From contig NZ_JACHJL010000012.1 in assembly GCF_014203645.1 (NCBI RefSeq), positions 1 through 64,000 of the forward strand: a DNA stretch of 64,000 nucleotides, read 5' to 3'. Numbering within the stretch: the first letter of the stretch is position 1; the number at the start of each line of letters is the position of its first letter. A program made the position numbers and the translations under genes. The notes beneath the pieces are model-generated. The model was not told the DNA's origin and ran no database searches. It saw nothing but the letters and a program-made list of their open reading frames with translations. The stretch comes from Streptomyces zagrosensis (lineage in GTDB: Bacteria > Actinomycetota > Actinomycetes > Streptomycetales > Streptomycetaceae). Positions 50,949 to 59,130 of the stretch are shown one piece after another.

Positions 50949-52004
50949 TCAGGGCTTGACCGACTGGTAGTAGCGTATGGCGCCCTCGTGGAGGAGCAAC
51001 GGATCGGTGTAAATCGCGGTACGTAGATCGACGAGCTGAGCCGCGTGCACCTTACCGCCTATTTCGTCCCGGCTGCCGATGACCGTTCTGGTGACGCCTT
51101 CGGTCAGGTCGCGATCCGTCTCGTCCGTGGTCACCAGCAGGTTCGCCACGGCGATGGTCTTGACGGCCTTGCCCTTTTGCGCCGTGGGATAGGCGTCGGC
51201 GGGCATGACCGCCGCCCGGTAGTAGTTCTTGGCACCGCCTAGTTCGTGCACTCGGTCCACCAGATCACCGAGTTGGACGAGCCGCACCGGAAAGTGCTTG
51301 GCGAGCCCGGAGACGGCGGCTGTGGGCAGCCCGCCGGACCAGAAGAACGCGTCGATCTCCCCCTTGCGCAGCATGGTGGTCATCGTGCTGATGCCCACCG
51401 GCACCGGCGTCAGGTCGCGCATGGGGTCGAGCCCTGCGGCCGTTAGCAGCCGCTCCGCTATCAGGCGCACGCCGGAGCCGGGCTGACCGATCGCGACGCG
51501 CTTGCCCGCGAGGTCGGTGGCGCTGCGCACCGTCGATCCGGCGGGGACGACCAACTGTAGGTAGTCGTCGTACAGCCGGGCGCATGCACGCAAGCGGTGC
51601 GCATCGGCGCCTCCCTCGGCACGGTAGGTCGCTACGGCGTCGGCGGTGGCAATGGTGAAGGACGCTTCGCCATCGATGAGCCGCCGAATGTTCTGGACCG
51701 ATCCCGCGCTCGGCTTCAGCTGCACCGTTACCCGCGGCAGGTCCTTGCGGAGACGCTTCTTGAGGAGTTCGCCGTACCGCGCGTACACCCCCGTCCGTAC
51801 GCCCGTCGTGATGGTCACGCTCCCACTCGGGGAAGACTCGTCCCCGAACGGCAGCAACCACCACAGCAGCAGTCCGCACACCACGGCAGCGGCCACAGCG
51901 AGCCGCCACAGGCGTCGGGCACCTCGAAAAGCGGGGCTGCCTGTGATGCCGGCCGCACGGAAAGCCGGCCACGCTCCCGGCCGCTCCGTCAGTGTCTTGG
52001 GCAT
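50949..52004 (-). CDS. TAXI-family solute-binding protein
   Basis: The 351-residue protein has one N-terminal membrane helix (about 32-52; RLAVAAAVVCGLLLWWLLPF), then a TAXI/TRAP-type binding domain: VTITTGVRTGVYARYGELLK, SAGSVQNIRRLIDGEASFTI, DLAGKRVAIGQPGSGVRLIAER and MLRKGEIDAFFWSGGLPT. TAXI proteins normally feed TRAP transporters, but no TRAP membrane subunit is visible in the window, so it may act as a membrane-anchored sensor. ATG 52004 (MPKTLTERP) was chosen. It is divergent from miaB. Confidence 0.85.
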   Translation of the reverse strand: MPKTLTERPGAWPAFRAAGITGSPAFRGARRLWRLAVAAAVVCGLLLWWLLPFGDESSPSGSVTITTGVRTGVYARYGELLKKRLRKDLPRVTVQLKPSAGSVQNIRRLIDGEASFTIATADAVATYRAEGGADAHRLRACARLYDDYLQLVVPAGSTVRSATDLAGKRVAIGQPGSGVRLIAERLLTAAGLDPMRDLTPVPVGISTMTTMLRKGEIDAFFWSGGLPTAAVSGLAKHFPVRLVQLGDLVDRVHELGGAKNYYRAAVMPADAYPTAQKGKAVKTIAVANLLVTTDETDRDLTEGVTRTVIGSRDEIGGKVHAAQLVDLRTAIYTDPLLLHEGAIRYYQSVKP

Positions 52005-52082
52005 GGGCCGGATACTGCCAGTATCAGTGTCCAGAAGGGAGGGGCGGGGAACGGACCCGAACACGTACCCTGGTCAACTGAG

Positions 52083-53573
52083 ATGAGTGCGAAGACATAC
52101 GAGGTGCGCACCTACGGGTGCCAGATGAACGTCCACGACTCCGAGCGGCTGTCCGGGCTCCTGGAGGACGCCGGCTTTGTGCGGGCGCCCGACGGGCATG
52201 CCGAGGGCGATGCCGACGTTGTCGTCTTCAACACCTGCGCGGTGCGGGAGAACGCCGACAACCGGCTGTACGGCAACCTCGGCCGACTCGCGCCGATGAA
52301 GACGAAGCGGCCGGGAATGCAGATCGCGGTGGGTGGCTGCCTAGCCCAAAAGGACCGCGACACGATCGTCAAGAAGGCCCCGTGGGTGGACGTGGTCTTC
52401 GGCACGCACAACATCGGCAGCCTGCCGGTACTCCTGGAGCGGGCGCGGGTCCAGGAAGAGGCCCAGGTCGAGATCGCCGAGTCGCTGGAGGCGTTTCCCT
52501 CGACGCTGCCCACCCGCCGCGAGTCCGCCTATGCGGCGTGGGTGTCCATTTCGGTGGGCTGCAACAACACCTGCACCTTCTGTATCGTCCCCGCGCTCCG
52601 TGGCAAGGAGAAGGACCGCCGGCCCGGCGACATTCTCGCCGAGGTCGAGGCTCTGGTCGCCGAGGGCGTCACCGAGATCACCCTGCTCGGCCAGAACGTG
52701 AACGCGTACGGCTCGGATATCGGCGACCGGGAGGCGTTCAGCAAGCTGCTGCGCGCCTGCGGGGCGATCGAGGGGCTGGAACGCGTGCGGTTCACCTCGC
52801 CGCACCCGCGTGACTTCACGGACGACGTGATCGCTGCCATGGCGGAGACCCCGAATGTCATGCCGCAACTGCACATGCCGCTCCAGTCCGGCTCCGACGC
52901 GGTGTTGAAGGCCATGCGGCGCTCGTATCGGCAGGAGCGCTTTTTGGGCATCATCGAGAAGGTGCGGACGGTCATGCCGGACGCAGCCATCTCCACCGAC
53001 ATCATCGTCGGCTTCCCCGGCGAGACCGAGGCCGACTTCGAGCAGACGCTGCACGTGGTGCGGCAGGCGAGGTTCGCCCAGGCGTTCACCTTCCAGTATT
53101 CCAAGCGTCCGGGCACCCCTGCCGCCGAGATGGACGACCAGATCCCCAAGGCGGTCGTGCAGGAACGTTACGAGCGCCTGGCCGCCCTTCAGGAAGAGAT
53201 CAGTTGGGCGGAGAACAAAAGCCAGATCGGCCGCACCGTGGAGGTACTGGTCGCCGAGGGCGAGGGGCGTAAAGACGACGCCACCCGCCGCCTTTCCGGC
53301 CGCGCCCCCGACAACCGCCTGGTGCACTTCGCCCGCCCCGACCAGCAGGTACGACCCGGCGACGTCGTCACGGTCGATATCACGTACGCGGCGCCGCACC
53401 ACCTCCTCGCCGAAGGCCCCGCACGGGGCGTACGGCGCACACGCGCTGGCGATGCGTGGGAGAAGCGCAACGCCGCACCCGAGCAGAAGCCCGCGGGCGT
53501 CATGCTCGGTCTGCCCACGATCGGCGCGCCGGCGCCCCTGCCCGCGGAACCCGGCGGTTGCGCCGTCCGCTGA
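52083..53573 (+). CDS. miaB: tRNA-2-methylthio-N6-isopentenyladenosine synthase MiaB
   Basis: The 496-residue radical-SAM methylthiotransferase acts on tRNA A37 after MiaA. Auxiliary-cluster Cys are in TYGCQMNVHDSERL, NTCAVRENA and VGGCLAQKD; the SAM motif is CNNTCTFC (Cys160, 164, 167). A TRAM domain is near residue 380-445. The last 50 residues are a variable Pro/Ala tail. ATG 52083 gives the conserved start. miaA follows at 56 kb, as in other actinobacteria. Confidence 0.96.
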   Translation: MSAKTYEVRTYGCQMNVHDSERLSGLLEDAGFVRAPDGHAEGDADVVVFNTCAVRENADNRLYGNLGRLAPMKTKRPGMQIAVGGCLAQKDRDTIVKKAPWVDVVFGTHNIGSLPVLLERARVQEEAQVEIAESLEAFPSTLPTRRESAYAAWVSISVGCNNTCTFCIVPALRGKEKDRRPGDILAEVEALVAEGVTEITLLGQNVNAYGSDIGDREAFSKLLRACGAIEGLERVRFTSPHPRDFTDDVIAAMAETPNVMPQLHMPLQSGSDAVLKAMRRSYRQERFLGIIEKVRTVMPDAAISTDIIVGFPGETEADFEQTLHVVRQARFAQAFTFQYSKRPGTPAAEMDDQIPKAVVQERYERLAALQEEISWAENKSQIGRTVEVLVAEGEGRKDDATRRLSGRAPDNRLVHFARPDQQVRPGDVVTVDITYAAPHHLLAEGPARGVRRTRAGDAWEKRNAAPEQKPAGVMLGLPTIGAPAPLPAEPGGCAVR

Positions 53574-54061
53574 CCGGGACCCGACGTCGCTGCCGACTGC
53601 CCCGCTCTTTGTTGTTGTTCGCGAGCGGTCGGCGGTGCCCGTCGTTCTGGTCCGTGGACCGTCGATGCGTGGCGGACGGTGCGCCGCCGACCATTGCGCG
53701 GCGGCCCCGTTCACGGCACCCGCCACGGGCGCCGTCGTGCCCCTGAGTCCGCACGGCGGGCGTCGCGTACAACCGCACGATCAAGGGGGCGCGGTTGTGG
53801 AAAACCATGGGGCAGACGGAACCGCACGGCGCGCGGGTTGCGTGTCGGCGGGCGATACGCCGCTGATCGCGCACGGCGGTTGCATCGGTCGGGCGGCGCG
53901 TAACGGAGCGCCTTTGTCCGAGTGCGTACGCGATGCCCGCTCGGCATCAGTGGGCGGCGGGGGCCGGATGCTGTGGCCAGCGGACGGCAGCCGGCTGACG
54001 GCAAAGAGCCGAGCACGTGCCGGCCGCGCACGGCGGATGCGAGCGGAGACGGGGGAGAGTG
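53574..54061. other. 488-bp gap between miaB and the next small gene
   Basis: A long open frame continues through this stretch, but its translation is low-complexity and matches nothing I recognise. I see no clear terminator, RNA or repeat cluster. It may hold the promoter of the 54062 gene. Confidence 0.35.
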
Positions 54062-54346
54062 ATGGCGCGTTGGGGACTGCTTGTCGAGCCACCGATGGGT
54101 CAAAACGACATCGACACGCTGGAGGTGCTGACCGAGATCGATGGGACGCGCGAGGACGCGCTCGCACTGCTGGGGGAGCAGGCGCGGACGTATCAGCCGA
54201 GGCATCCGATGAACCCGCACCGCAGGCGGTTGTACCGCACTGACGACGGCTGGTTGTTGGTCACTCAGAGCTCCTGGAGCAGCAAGCTGTATCCGTGCCG
54301 CTTCCGAGTGTGTGAGCTGGTTTGGGACTCGGGGGACGAGAGCTGA
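54062..54346 (+). CDS. Conserved hypothetical protein
   Basis: The 94-residue soluble product begins MARWGLLVEPPMGQNDIDTL and ends with a Trp/Cys-containing segment (RLYRTDDGWLLVTQSSWSSK, PCRFRVCELVWD). I do not recognise a named family, but residue composition, a GGGGGAGAG ribosome site and a position next to a conserved gene support a real protein. The downstream dioxygenase-like gene starts 19 bases later, so they are likely co-transcribed. Confidence 0.7.
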   Translation: MARWGLLVEPPMGQNDIDTLEVLTEIDGTREDALALLGEQARTYQPRHPMNPHRRRLYRTDDGWLLVTQSSWSSKLYPCRFRVCELVWDSGDES

Positions 54347-54365
54347 CGGCGCTAGGCTGCTGATC

Positions 54366-55283
54366 ATGCTTGTCGCTGCTGCCGTGTGCCCCTGCCCGCC
54401 CCTGCTCGTGCCCGAGGTCGCCGCCGGAGCCACACCCGAACTAGCTCAGTTGCGGAACGCATGCTCGGACGCGATCAGCGTGCTGGCCGCCGCGCGCCCC
54501 GACCGTCTCATCGTGCTCGGCCCGACCGCTGCCCACGCTGATGGCCGGTACCCCAGCGGCGCCGTTGGCTCGTTTCGCAACTTCGGCGTGGACCTGACGG
54601 TACGCCTCGCTACGGGGCTCGATACCGACCTGGTCACGGGGCACGGGGCACGGAGCACGGAGCGCGGGACACGGAGCCACGCGGGGGCCGACACGGAGCA
54701 TGGCACTGGCTCCGCTACGGGGCACGGCGCCAGCCACGATCGCGCGGGGACGGGGCACGGGGCGGAGCCCGACACGGAACTCGGGGAGCGGGGCGCGGCG
54801 GAACCCGGCACGGGGCCCGGGGTAGCCCAAGCGGCCCGGCGCGAACTGCCGCTGTCCCTGGCCACCGGCAGTTGGTTGCTGGGGCGCGCCCGCTGGAGCG
54901 CTGCGCCTGCGGAAGGCGTCGGTGTCGCGGAGTCACTCACCACAGACCGCTGCACCCTGCTGGGGCGTGAGCTGGCGGCGTCTGCTGGACGTGTGGCTCT
55001 GCTGGTGTCCGGAGACGGCAGCGCGCGCCGGACGCTCAAGGCGCCTGGCTACTTCGACGAGCGGGCGGCCGGATTCGACGCGGAGGCGGCCCGTGCGCTC
55101 GGCGCGGCCGACACCGACGCGTTGACGGCCCTGCCCGCGAGCCTGGCACATGAGCTGCTGGCGTCGGGCCGCGCCCCATGGCAGGTGCTCGCCGGCGCGG
55201 GAAACGGGGCGGGCCTGCGCGGCGAGCTGCTGTACGACGAGGCGCCGTACGGCGTCGGCTATTTCGTCGCCACCTGGTCCTAG
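54366..55283 (+). CDS. Class III extradiol dioxygenase-like protein with a heptamer-encoded insert
   Basis: The 305-residue product matches a conserved actinobacterial group related to class III extradiol ring-cleavage enzymes: MLVAAAVCPCPPLLVPEVAA, PDRLIVLGPTAAHADGRYPS, RVALLVSGDGSARRTLKAPG and LLYDEAPYGVGYFVATWS. No metal-site motif is evident and activity is unknown. Residues about 89-152 are an insert of Gly, His, Ala, Thr and Arg (GHGARSTERGT, GTGHGAEP) encoded by degenerate heptamer repeat; relatives are expected to be near 240 residues without it. Confidence 0.78.
   Translation: MLVAAAVCPCPPLLVPEVAAGATPELAQLRNACSDAISVLAAARPDRLIVLGPTAAHADGRYPSGAVGSFRNFGVDLTVRLATGLDTDLVTGHGARSTERGTRSHAGADTEHGTGSATGHGASHDRAGTGHGAEPDTELGERGAAEPGTGPGVAQAARRELPLSLATGSWLLGRARWSAAPAEGVGVAESLTTDRCTLLGRELAASAGRVALLVSGDGSARRTLKAPGYFDERAAGFDAEAARALGAADTDALTALPASLAHELLASGRAPWQVLAGAGNGAGLRGELLYDEAPYGVGYFVATWS
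54638..54792. repeat. Heptamer cluster inside the dioxygenase-like gene
   Basis: GGGGCACGGGGCACGGAGCACGGAGCGC is followed by looser copies (GGAGCATGG, GGGGCACGGCGCC, GGGGCACGGGGCGG). The total keeps the host frame open. Confidence 0.88.
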
Positions 55284-55290
55284 GGCCTGG

Positions 55291-55339
55291 GACCAGCAAC
55301 ACGGCCGCGGAGCGCTGCTCCGCGGCCGTGTTGCTGGTC
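55291..55339. terminator. Perfect 23-bp inverted repeat terminator
   Basis: The arms at 55291-55313 and 55317-55339 are perfect complements around a three-base GCT loop. It lies between convergent genes (stops at 55283 and 55366), so it is a bidirectional terminator. Confidence 0.92.
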
Positions 55340-55365
55340 AGGTGTTCTCAGAGGTTTTCAGGCTT

Positions 55366-55605
55366 TCACTGACCCTGCGGGCCCTTGCCGCCGTCGTCCT
55401 TGTGCGCGAGGCGATCAAGGGCGCCCTTGGCCTTGCCCGTACCGTTTTCGATCTTGCCGCTGTACTTGCCCTTGGTCTTCGTGTCGACCGTCTTTGCGGC
55501 CTTGTCCAGACCGCGCTCGATCTTGTCACCGTGCTGATTTGCGAGGTCACCAGCCTTGCCCTTGAGCTGACCGGCCTTCGCCTTGAGATTGTCCAGCAGG
55601 CCCAT
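55366..55605 (-). CDS. Small Lys/Gly-rich antitoxin-annotated protein (PF14013-like)
   Basis: The 79-residue, highly charged protein is MGLLDNLKAKAGQLKGKAGD followed by NQHGDKIERGLDKAAKTVDT. It belongs to a common actinobacterial family annotated as antitoxin (MT0933-like) and also resembles CsbD stress proteins. No toxin gene is adjacent, so the antitoxin label should not be taken as function. ATG 55605 follows AGGGAAGGTGG. Helical amphipathic repeats suggest a membrane-surface or nucleic-acid-binding stress role. Confidence 0.8.
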   Translation of the reverse strand: MGLLDNLKAKAGQLKGKAGDLANQHGDKIERGLDKAAKTVDTKTKGKYSGKIENGTGKAKGALDRLAHKDDGGKGPQGQ

Positions 55606-55630
55606 GGGGCCACCTTCCCTCGTCGGAGGA

Positions 55631-55927
55631 CTACTGACGGGCGTCCTCCCCGGCCTCGCTGTCCGCCGCATGAGCAGCGCACTGTTGCTGCGGAATCGCG
55701 GCGCCATCCACCGCTTCGGCGCCGGGCTCGGCGTTCTCAGCGGCGGAGGCATCCGCCCACGGTTTCACCGGCGCCGTGTCGAGCTCTTGGCGCCCTACTG
55801 GAGCCGGGGCTTCCGTGGCTGATTCCGCCGCCAGGCTACCGTCCTCAGTTGCGCCCAACGTCTCGGCGACCGGGCCTCTCACCGCGCCCGACTCACGACG
55901 AAACTCTGACAAAACGCCCGTAAACAC
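55631..55927 (-). CDS. Possible small acidic protein
   Basis: A 98-codon frame from GTG 55927 encodes an Ala/Glu/Gly-rich, disordered product (VAETLGATEDGSLAAESATE). It ends 25 bases before the ATG of the antitoxin-like gene on the same strand. I recognise no family. Reasonable codon-position bias and the tight spacing are the only support, so it may be a shadow. Confidence 0.35.
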   Translation of the reverse strand: MFTGVLSEFRRESGAVRGPVAETLGATEDGSLAAESATEAPAPVGRQELDTAPVKPWADASAAENAEPGAEAVDGAAIPQQQCAAHAADSEAGEDARQ

Positions 55928-56106
55928 TCCATAGATTAACGTGCAGGGGCGAAATGCCGGTCGGGAGCGGAGGGGTCTCTTGCGCCATCCATCGAACCCG
56001 GCTCCGCGGGCCGGTCGCCGAAACCTCGCAACAGGCAACGACCGCCGCGAACCCTCGTCACGTCGCTCGTTCGAGGAGTGGCCCCAAGGTTTGCGAGACT
56101 GGCCCG

Positions 56107-57057
56107 GTGAACAGCGCAGTTCCCGCTCCGCGGGTCATCGCCGTCGTCGGTCCTACCGCGGCGGGCAAATCCGATCTGGGGGCCGCCCTGGCCCGGCACC
56201 TCGGCGGCGAGGTGATCAACGCCGACTCCATGCAGCTTTACCGCGGCATGGACATCGGCACCGCCAAGCTCCCCCCAGCCGAGCGTCAGGGCGTACCGCA
56301 TCGGCTGCTGGACATCTGGGACGTCACCCAGGCAGCCAGCGTGGCCGAGTATCAGCGGCTGGCCCGTAAGGAGATCGACCGACTGCTCGCCGAAGGTCGC
56401 ACGCCGGTGCTTGTCGGTGGCTCCGGACTGTACGTACGGGGCGCGATCGACGCCCTGGAATTCCCCGGCACCGACCCTGTCGTACGAGCCCGGTTGGAGC
56501 AGGAACTGGCCGAGCGCGGCAGCGGCCCGCTGCACGCCAGGCTCGCCGTTGCTGACCCCAGGGCCGCCACCGCGATTCTCCCCAGTAACGGCCGCCGCAT
56601 CGTCCGCGCTCTGGAGGTCATTGAGATCACAGGGCGCCCTTTTACCGCCAACCTGCCCGAGGCCGACTCGGACGGTGGAGCCGTCTACGACACGGTGCAG
56701 ATCGGTGTGGACGTCGCACGCCCCGAACTGGACGAGCGGATCGCCCGGCGGGTGGACCGGATGTGGGAAGCGGGGCTGGTGGACGAGGTACGGCGGCTTG
56801 AGGAAGCCGGCCTACGGGAGGGGCGCACGGCGTCGCGCGCCCTGGGATATCAGCAGGTGCTCGCGCTGCTGGCGGGAGAGTATGGCGAGGAGGCGGCGCG
56901 AGCGGAGACCGTACGCGCGACCAAACGCTTCGCGCGCCGGCAGGACTCCTGGTTTCGGCGCGACGCGCGCGTCCACTGGCTCAGCGGTGCTGCCGAGCGG
57001 TTGGGGGAACTTCAAGGGCACGCGCTGACGTTGGTCGAACGAGCGGTCACAGCCTGA
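56107..57057 (+). CDS. miaA: tRNA dimethylallyltransferase MiaA
   Basis: The 316-residue enzyme adds the isopentenyl group to tRNA A37, the substrate of MiaB. Walker A-like GPTAAGKSD is near residue 15, then INADSMQLYRGMDIGTAK and PHRLLDIWDV, VLVGGSGLYVRGAIDAL, and the C-terminal VRATKRFARRQDSWFRRD. GTG 56107 gives the usual short N-terminus; upstream in-frame sequence has no family match. Confidence 0.95.
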   Translation: MNSAVPAPRVIAVVGPTAAGKSDLGAALARHLGGEVINADSMQLYRGMDIGTAKLPPAERQGVPHRLLDIWDVTQAASVAEYQRLARKEIDRLLAEGRTPVLVGGSGLYVRGAIDALEFPGTDPVVRARLEQELAERGSGPLHARLAVADPRAATAILPSNGRRIVRALEVIEITGRPFTANLPEADSDGGAVYDTVQIGVDVARPELDERIARRVDRMWEAGLVDEVRRLEEAGLREGRTASRALGYQQVLALLAGEYGEEAARAETVRATKRFARRQDSWFRRDARVHWLSGAAERLGELQGHALTLVERAVTA

Positions 57058-57165
57058 TCACGTGATGGCATCGGGACGCTCCGTGCGCCCTGGAGGCCGC
57101 TCCGATCGTGCCATCATCGAGCTTCGATCGTGCCGCGATGCTGAAAGTGGGGAGGGCGTACGGCG

Positions 57166-57642
57166 ATGGAGGCCAGCCCTCGCGACACAGCGGAGACACC
57201 ACCGCGAGATGAGCCGGAGTCACTCGTTCCGGAGGAGTCCGAGTCACTGACCCCGGACGGGCCGGACGCACAGGACAACAGCGACGCGCCGCGGGGCGAG
57301 CCCGCGGAATCCTTCCGCGATCTGCGCCCGCCACGGCGGCTGCGGATCTGGCAGATCGCGCCCATCGTCGGGCTTGCCACCCTTGGCTCGCTGATGTTCG
57401 CCTTCCCCCTCGCCTTCGAGTTCGGCGACGGAGGCGCGGTGGTCTCCATGCTCGGGCTGCTGCTGAGTTGCTGCGCGGCTGGCTGGGGCCTCATGGCCGC
57501 CCGACGCGTTGGCTATACCTGGCCCGGCCTGCCGCCCCGCGGCTCGGGCCGCAAGGCCGACTGGCGTTACGTGCTCGCCTACATCGCCATGGTCGGACTC
57601 CTCGCGGCGCTGGCCATCTGGCGCGTCGCCCGCCTCCGCTAG
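57166..57642 (+). CDS. Membrane protein with acidic N-terminus, unknown function
   Basis: The 158-residue protein has an acidic, Pro/Glu/Ser-rich first 60 residues. Three membrane helices follow (about 66-86 IAPIVGLATLGSLMFAFPLA, 92-110 VVSMLGLLLSCCAAGWGLM, 133-152 VLAYIAMVGLLAALAIWRVA). No known family is recognised. It sits between miaA and dapF. Confidence 0.75.
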   Translation: MEASPRDTAETPPRDEPESLVPEESESLTPDGPDAQDNSDAPRGEPAESFRDLRPPRRLRIWQIAPIVGLATLGSLMFAFPLAFEFGDGGAVVSMLGLLLSCCAAGWGLMAARRVGYTWPGLPPRGSGRKADWRYVLAYIAMVGLLAALAIWRVARLR

Positions 57643-57759
57643 CCATTCTGCTGCTAGCCCCCTTGGCCCCGTCGTCAGCCCCACCTTCGCTTGATGTCTC
57701 TTTGCGGAGCCGGCCTCGCAGCCGCCCCGTGGACCCCGTGACCCGCCTCCGTAAGCCCC

Positions 57760-57790
57760 GCCCCGTGCCCCGTGGGCCCCGCGCTCCGAC
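57760..57790. repeat. Short heptamer remnant before dapF
   Basis: CCCCGCCCCGTGCCCCGTGGGCCCC carries one full GTGCCCC unit with partial neighbours. The remaining space from 57643 to 57883 shows no gene. Confidence 0.6.
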
Positions 57791-57883
57791 CGTAGGCGCC
57801 CCTAGGCGGCGCCGGGGCCGCGCGCTTCGGGCCGGGCGCCCCGCACGCCGTCGCTGTCCACCGCGGCGCCGTAGGATTGAGGC

Positions 57884-58855
57884 ATGAGCACCACAGAGCC
57901 GCTCCTGTTCCTCAAGGGGCACGGCACCGAGAACGACTTCGTGATCGTCCCCGACCCGGACGGCCACCTGGAGCTGTCCGCGGCGGTTGCGGCGCGTATC
58001 TGTGATCGCCGTGCGGGCGTCGGAGGCGATGGACTGCTGCATGTCGTACGGTCCGCCGCGCACCCCGAGGCGCAGGCGATGGCGCCCGATGCCGAGTGGT
58101 TCATGGACTACCGCAACGGTGATGGCAGCATCGCCGAGATGTGCGGCAACGGGGTGCGGGTTTTCGCTCGCTACCTGCGCTATGCCGGGCTGGCCGACGA
58201 GGGCGACCTCGCCATCGCGACGCGCGCAGGCGTACGCCGAGTGCACGTTGCTAAGGCCGTCGCCAAGGCCCTGCCCTCCGCAGCCTCGCAAGACGAGGGG
58301 CAGGCCGGGGGCGACATCACCGTCACGATGGGTCGGGCGCTGCTGCCGGCCGGGCTCGATGCGTCGGTCACCGTCTCGGTGGGGGCGCGTAGTTGGCCGG
58401 CGCGTCATGTGAACATGGGCAATCCGCATGCGGTCGCGTTCGTCGATGATCTCGCCGATGCGGGCGACCTGTTCAGTGCGCCAGGTGTGCAGCCCGCCTC
58501 CGTGTACCCGGACGGCGTGAACGTCGAGTTCGTGGTGAGTCGCGGTCCGCGGCATGTTGCCATGCGCGTGCACGAGCGGGGCGTGGGGGAGACCCGGTCC
58601 TGTGGCACTGGCGCCTGCGCCGTGATGGTGGCCGCCGCACGCCGCGACGGCCTGGACCCCGCAGAACTCGGCCACCCTGTTACGTACACGGTCGATGTCC
58701 CCGGCGGCAGGCTGGCGATCAGCGAGTTTCCGGACGGCAGTGTGGAGATGACGGGGCCCGCCGTCATCGTGGCGCAGGGAACACTGGACCCAGCGTGGCT
58801 GCGTACGACGCTTGGGAGCGACGGCGAGCGTGGGGCGGGACCGCTCAGCGGATGA
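57884..58855 (+). CDS. dapF: Diaminopimelate epimerase
   Basis: The 323-residue enzyme converts LL- to meso-diaminopimelate for lysine and cell-wall synthesis. The two catalytic cysteines are Cys87 in MCGNGVRVFARYL and Cys240 in RSCGTGACAVMVAA. KGHGTENDFVIVPDPDGHLE is the conserved start. A C-terminal extension of about 25 residues is variable. Confidence 0.96.
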   Translation: MSTTEPLLFLKGHGTENDFVIVPDPDGHLELSAAVAARICDRRAGVGGDGLLHVVRSAAHPEAQAMAPDAEWFMDYRNGDGSIAEMCGNGVRVFARYLRYAGLADEGDLAIATRAGVRRVHVAKAVAKALPSAASQDEGQAGGDITVTMGRALLPAGLDASVTVSVGARSWPARHVNMGNPHAVAFVDDLADAGDLFSAPGVQPASVYPDGVNVEFVVSRGPRHVAMRVHERGVGETRSCGTGACAVMVAAARRDGLDPAELGHPVTYTVDVPGGRLAISEFPDGSVEMTGPAVIVAQGTLDPAWLRTTLGSDGERGAGPLSG

Positions 58856-59010
58856 ATGCTCACCGGACAGGCGCGCACCGGATGGACACGGAGTGCGAGC
58901 TCGCCGCGCGGCGGGCGGTTTGACGCCTCTTCCACGGAAGCCCGCTGACGAAACATCGGTTCGTTTGGCTCGCTCGAATGGGTGATCTGGTTCACGCTTG
59001 GCGAGAGCGG

Positions 59011-59040
59011 TTCGGTGGCAGGTGATGGGCTCGGTAGCAT
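59011..59040 (+). promoter_or_regulatory. Possible promoter of the rshA-like gene
   Basis: TTCGGT (59011-59016) and TAGCAT (59035-59040) are 18 bases apart and about 90 bases before the start codon. The -10 is good, the -35 weak. This is a visual match only. Confidence 0.3.
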
Positions 59041-59130
59041 CAAGCACCGGCACGGGCGCCAGTTCGGTGCCCCAGGGGCCGATCGCCCCGGCAGTCGCTG
59101 CTTCGCCGGTCGATGCCGCCGGAGGTGCCC

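Noticed and set aside
53574..54061. A coding region after miaB
   Set aside because: The open frame is long, but the product is featureless and starts inside miaB in another frame; I see no ribosome site deciding a start.
55366..55605. A toxin-antitoxin module
   Set aside because: Only the antitoxin-annotated protein is present; no toxin-like gene is adjacent, and the family is common as a single gene in Streptomyces.
58951..58967. SOS box upstream of the rshA-like gene (CGAAACATCGGTTCG)
   Set aside because: The half sites are one base too far apart and the left half is imperfect compared with CGAAC-N4-GTTCG.
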